This document shows positions 6,844-8,110 of a stretch of DNA of 8,110 nucleotides, piece after piece. Location of the stretch: contig CAIVAH010000201.1 of NCBI GenBank assembly GCA_903903765.1, positions 1 to 8,110 of the forward strand, read 5' to 3'. The stretch comes from an uncultured Methylococcaceae bacterium. GTDB lineage: Bacteria; Pseudomonadota; Gammaproteobacteria; Methylococcales; Methylomonadaceae. Below the pieces are notes generated by a model. It searched no databases. It saw nothing but the letters and a program-made list of their open reading frames with translations, and was not told where the DNA came from. Position 1 is the stretch's first letter. Every line of letters begins with the position of its first letter. The position numbers and the translations under genes were made by a program.

Positions 6844-8110
6844 TTATTTAATAAATAACATTTCTTGATAAGTTGGGAACGGCCATAACTCATCAGCAAT
6901 TTCTGTTTCAAGACTATCAGCAAAGGTTCTAGCTTCGTCCATTAATGGGCGAATAGTTTTAGCACAGAATTGCATATGATCTTCTACCGTTTCAAAGTTA
7001 TGTTGTGCAAGCGCTGAGCTAAGCTTATCCACTAAGGTAGTCAATGCATGTAAATTTTCACTGATTTGCGTTAAGCGTCCACTGTCTAAGCTAATGCCAT
7101 TGCTTTTTAGGCTAGTGATGGTCGCAGATAATTCTGCTAAATACTTAACAACTGCTGGGTAAATGCCGGTGTTAACCATGCTGACCACTAATTTAGCTTC
7201 AACTTCAATCGCTAAAATGTATTGTTCTGCATAGATTTCAAAACGGCTGGCTAACTCGACAGGAGAAAGTACGCCTAATTTATCAAATAACTCTTCGATG
7301 TATTTTTCTTTCAGAACAGGCAATGCGTCTGCTGCAGTTTTAAGGTTGGCTAAGCCGCGTTCTTCAACCGCCATTTTATGCCATTCCGCAGAATAACCAT
7401 TACCACCGAAAACAACTGCACCGTGCGTATCAATAATCTCTTTTAAAGTCGCTAAAATGGCAGAGTCTAAATCAGTACCTTTAGTTAATTCTGCTTCTAT
7501 AGAATCAGCTACCCAGTTTAAAGAGTCGGCTAACATAGTGTTCATAGACACTAATGGGCCAGCTACAGATTGTCCAGAACCTACTGCTCTAAATTCAAAA
7601 CGGTTACCGGTAAAGGCAAAAGGTGAAGTACGGTTTCTATCACCAGCGTCTTTATTAAAAGTCGGTAATGTAGAAATGCCTAAGTCCATAATGCCGGCAT
7701 TTAAAGAGCCAGTGATTTTGCCTTGGCTGATTTGCTCAAAGACATTATCAAGTTGGCTGCCTAAGTACACAGACATAATAGCTGGAGGCGCTTCGTTAGC
7801 ACCTAAACGGTGATCGTTACTGGCTGATGCAATAACAGCACGTAATAACGGGCCGTATTTATGCACGCCACGAATAACAGCACCACAGAATAATAAGAAT
7901 TGGGTGTTTGAGTGCGGTGTATGACCAGGATCTAATAAGTTACCTTGAGTTGCATTACCCACAGACCAGTTAACGTGTTTACCTGAACCGTTAATGCCTT
8001 TAAAAGGTTTTTCATGTAATAAGCACACGAGGCCATGCTTCTTAGCGGTGTTTTTTAAAATAGTCATGATCAATTGTTGATGATCAGTCGCTACGTTGGC
8101 TGCTTCATGG
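6844..8110 (-). CDS. glnN: Glutamine synthetase type III, C-terminal part (5' end outside the window)
   Basis: The C-terminal 421 residues of a GSIII enzyme, which condenses glutamate and ammonia to glutamine using ATP; the family is usually about 700 residues, so roughly the first 300 are missing. The frame stays open to the right edge, reading HEAANVATDHQQL before the first residues usually assigned, so an apparent TTG start at 8073 is internal and not real. Characteristic GSIII motifs, numbered from the first full codon at 8109, are HEKPFKGINGSGKH (32-45), then SNTQFLLFCGAVIRGVHKYG, SASNDHRLGANEAPP, NRTSPFAFTGNRFEFRAVGS and GGNGYSAEWHKMA. All look intact. The last 130 residues are helical, as expected for the type III C-terminus. 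The gene converges on the coiled-coil pair and ends at a shared hairpin. Its promoter and any nitrogen control lie outside the window. Confidence 0.95.
   Translation of the reverse strand, partial: HEAANVATDHQQLIMTILKNTAKKHGLVCLLHEKPFKGINGSGKHVNWSVGNATQGNLLDPGHTPHSNTQFLLFCGAVIRGVHKYGPLLRAVIASASNDHRLGANEAPPAIMSVYLGSQLDNVFEQISQGKITGSLNAGIMDLGISTLPTFNKDAGDRNRTSPFAFTGNRFEFRAVGSGQSVAGPLVSMNTMLADSLNWVADSIEAELTKGTDLDSAILATLKEIIDTHGAVVFGGNGYSAEWHKMAVEERGLANLKTAADALPVLKEKYIEELFDKLGVLSPVELASRFEIYAEQYILAIEVEAKLVVSMVNTGIYPAVVKYLAELSATITSLKSNGISLDSGRLTQISENLHALTTLVDKLSSALAQHNFETVEDHMQFCAKTIRPLMDEARTFADSLETEIADELWPFPTYQEMLFIK

Noticed and set aside
7457..7813. 118-codon + strand open frame
   Set aside because: Antisense to highly conserved glutamine synthetase motifs; no independent support.

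Overview
The window looks like chromosome of an AT-rich gammaproteobacterium. The evidence is a DnaA-like Hda protein, a proteobacterial-type UbiA, and the gene order arsC-family / wrbA / DUF2069 / hda, an arrangement I know from gammaproteobacteria such as Pseudomonas (E. coli also keeps an arsC-family gene beside hda). A type III glutamine synthetase and a DUF3455 protein fit several environmental lineages. A methanotroph-like (Methylococcales) origin is a guess that I cannot test here.

Layout, left to right. A strong rho-independent terminator (24-68) closes an operon lying outside the window. A secreted DUF3455 protein follows on the + strand (158-661). It converges on a compact minus-strand operon read from 2734 down to 730: ArsC/YfgD-family reductase, WrbA flavodoxin-like quinone reductase, four-helix DUF2069 membrane protein, and Hda, with gaps of 7, 4 and 5 nt. 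A 138-bp divergent control region rich in short palindromes separates this operon from ubiA (+, 2873-3757), which makes the ubiquinone precursor. The next 507 bp hold no intact gene, but 3906-4227 reads like the remains of a small Gln/Ala/Ser-rich helical protein, with two stop codons and one frame change.

After that come two overlapping + strand genes that I cannot assign to a named system. The first (4265-5497) is a four-helix membrane protein with a large predicted periplasmic coiled coil and a cytoplasmic tail. The second (5490-6800) is a soluble protein whose N-terminal half resembles the core of an SPFH/Band 7 domain and whose C-terminal 240 residues are one long charged coiled coil. 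Their 8-nt overlap and the Shine-Dalgarno at the junction suggest translational coupling and a shared complex. This pair is the best candidate for an undescribed system. The window ends with a convergent, 5'-truncated type III glutamine synthetase gene (minus strand, 6844 to the edge), separated from the pair by a 10-bp-stem hairpin.

The housekeeping genes cover quinone biosynthesis and redox (ubiA, wrbA), replication control (hda), thiol-type reduction (arsC family) and ammonia assimilation (glutamine synthetase). No RNA gene, CRISPR array, insertion sequence or phage gene was recognised.
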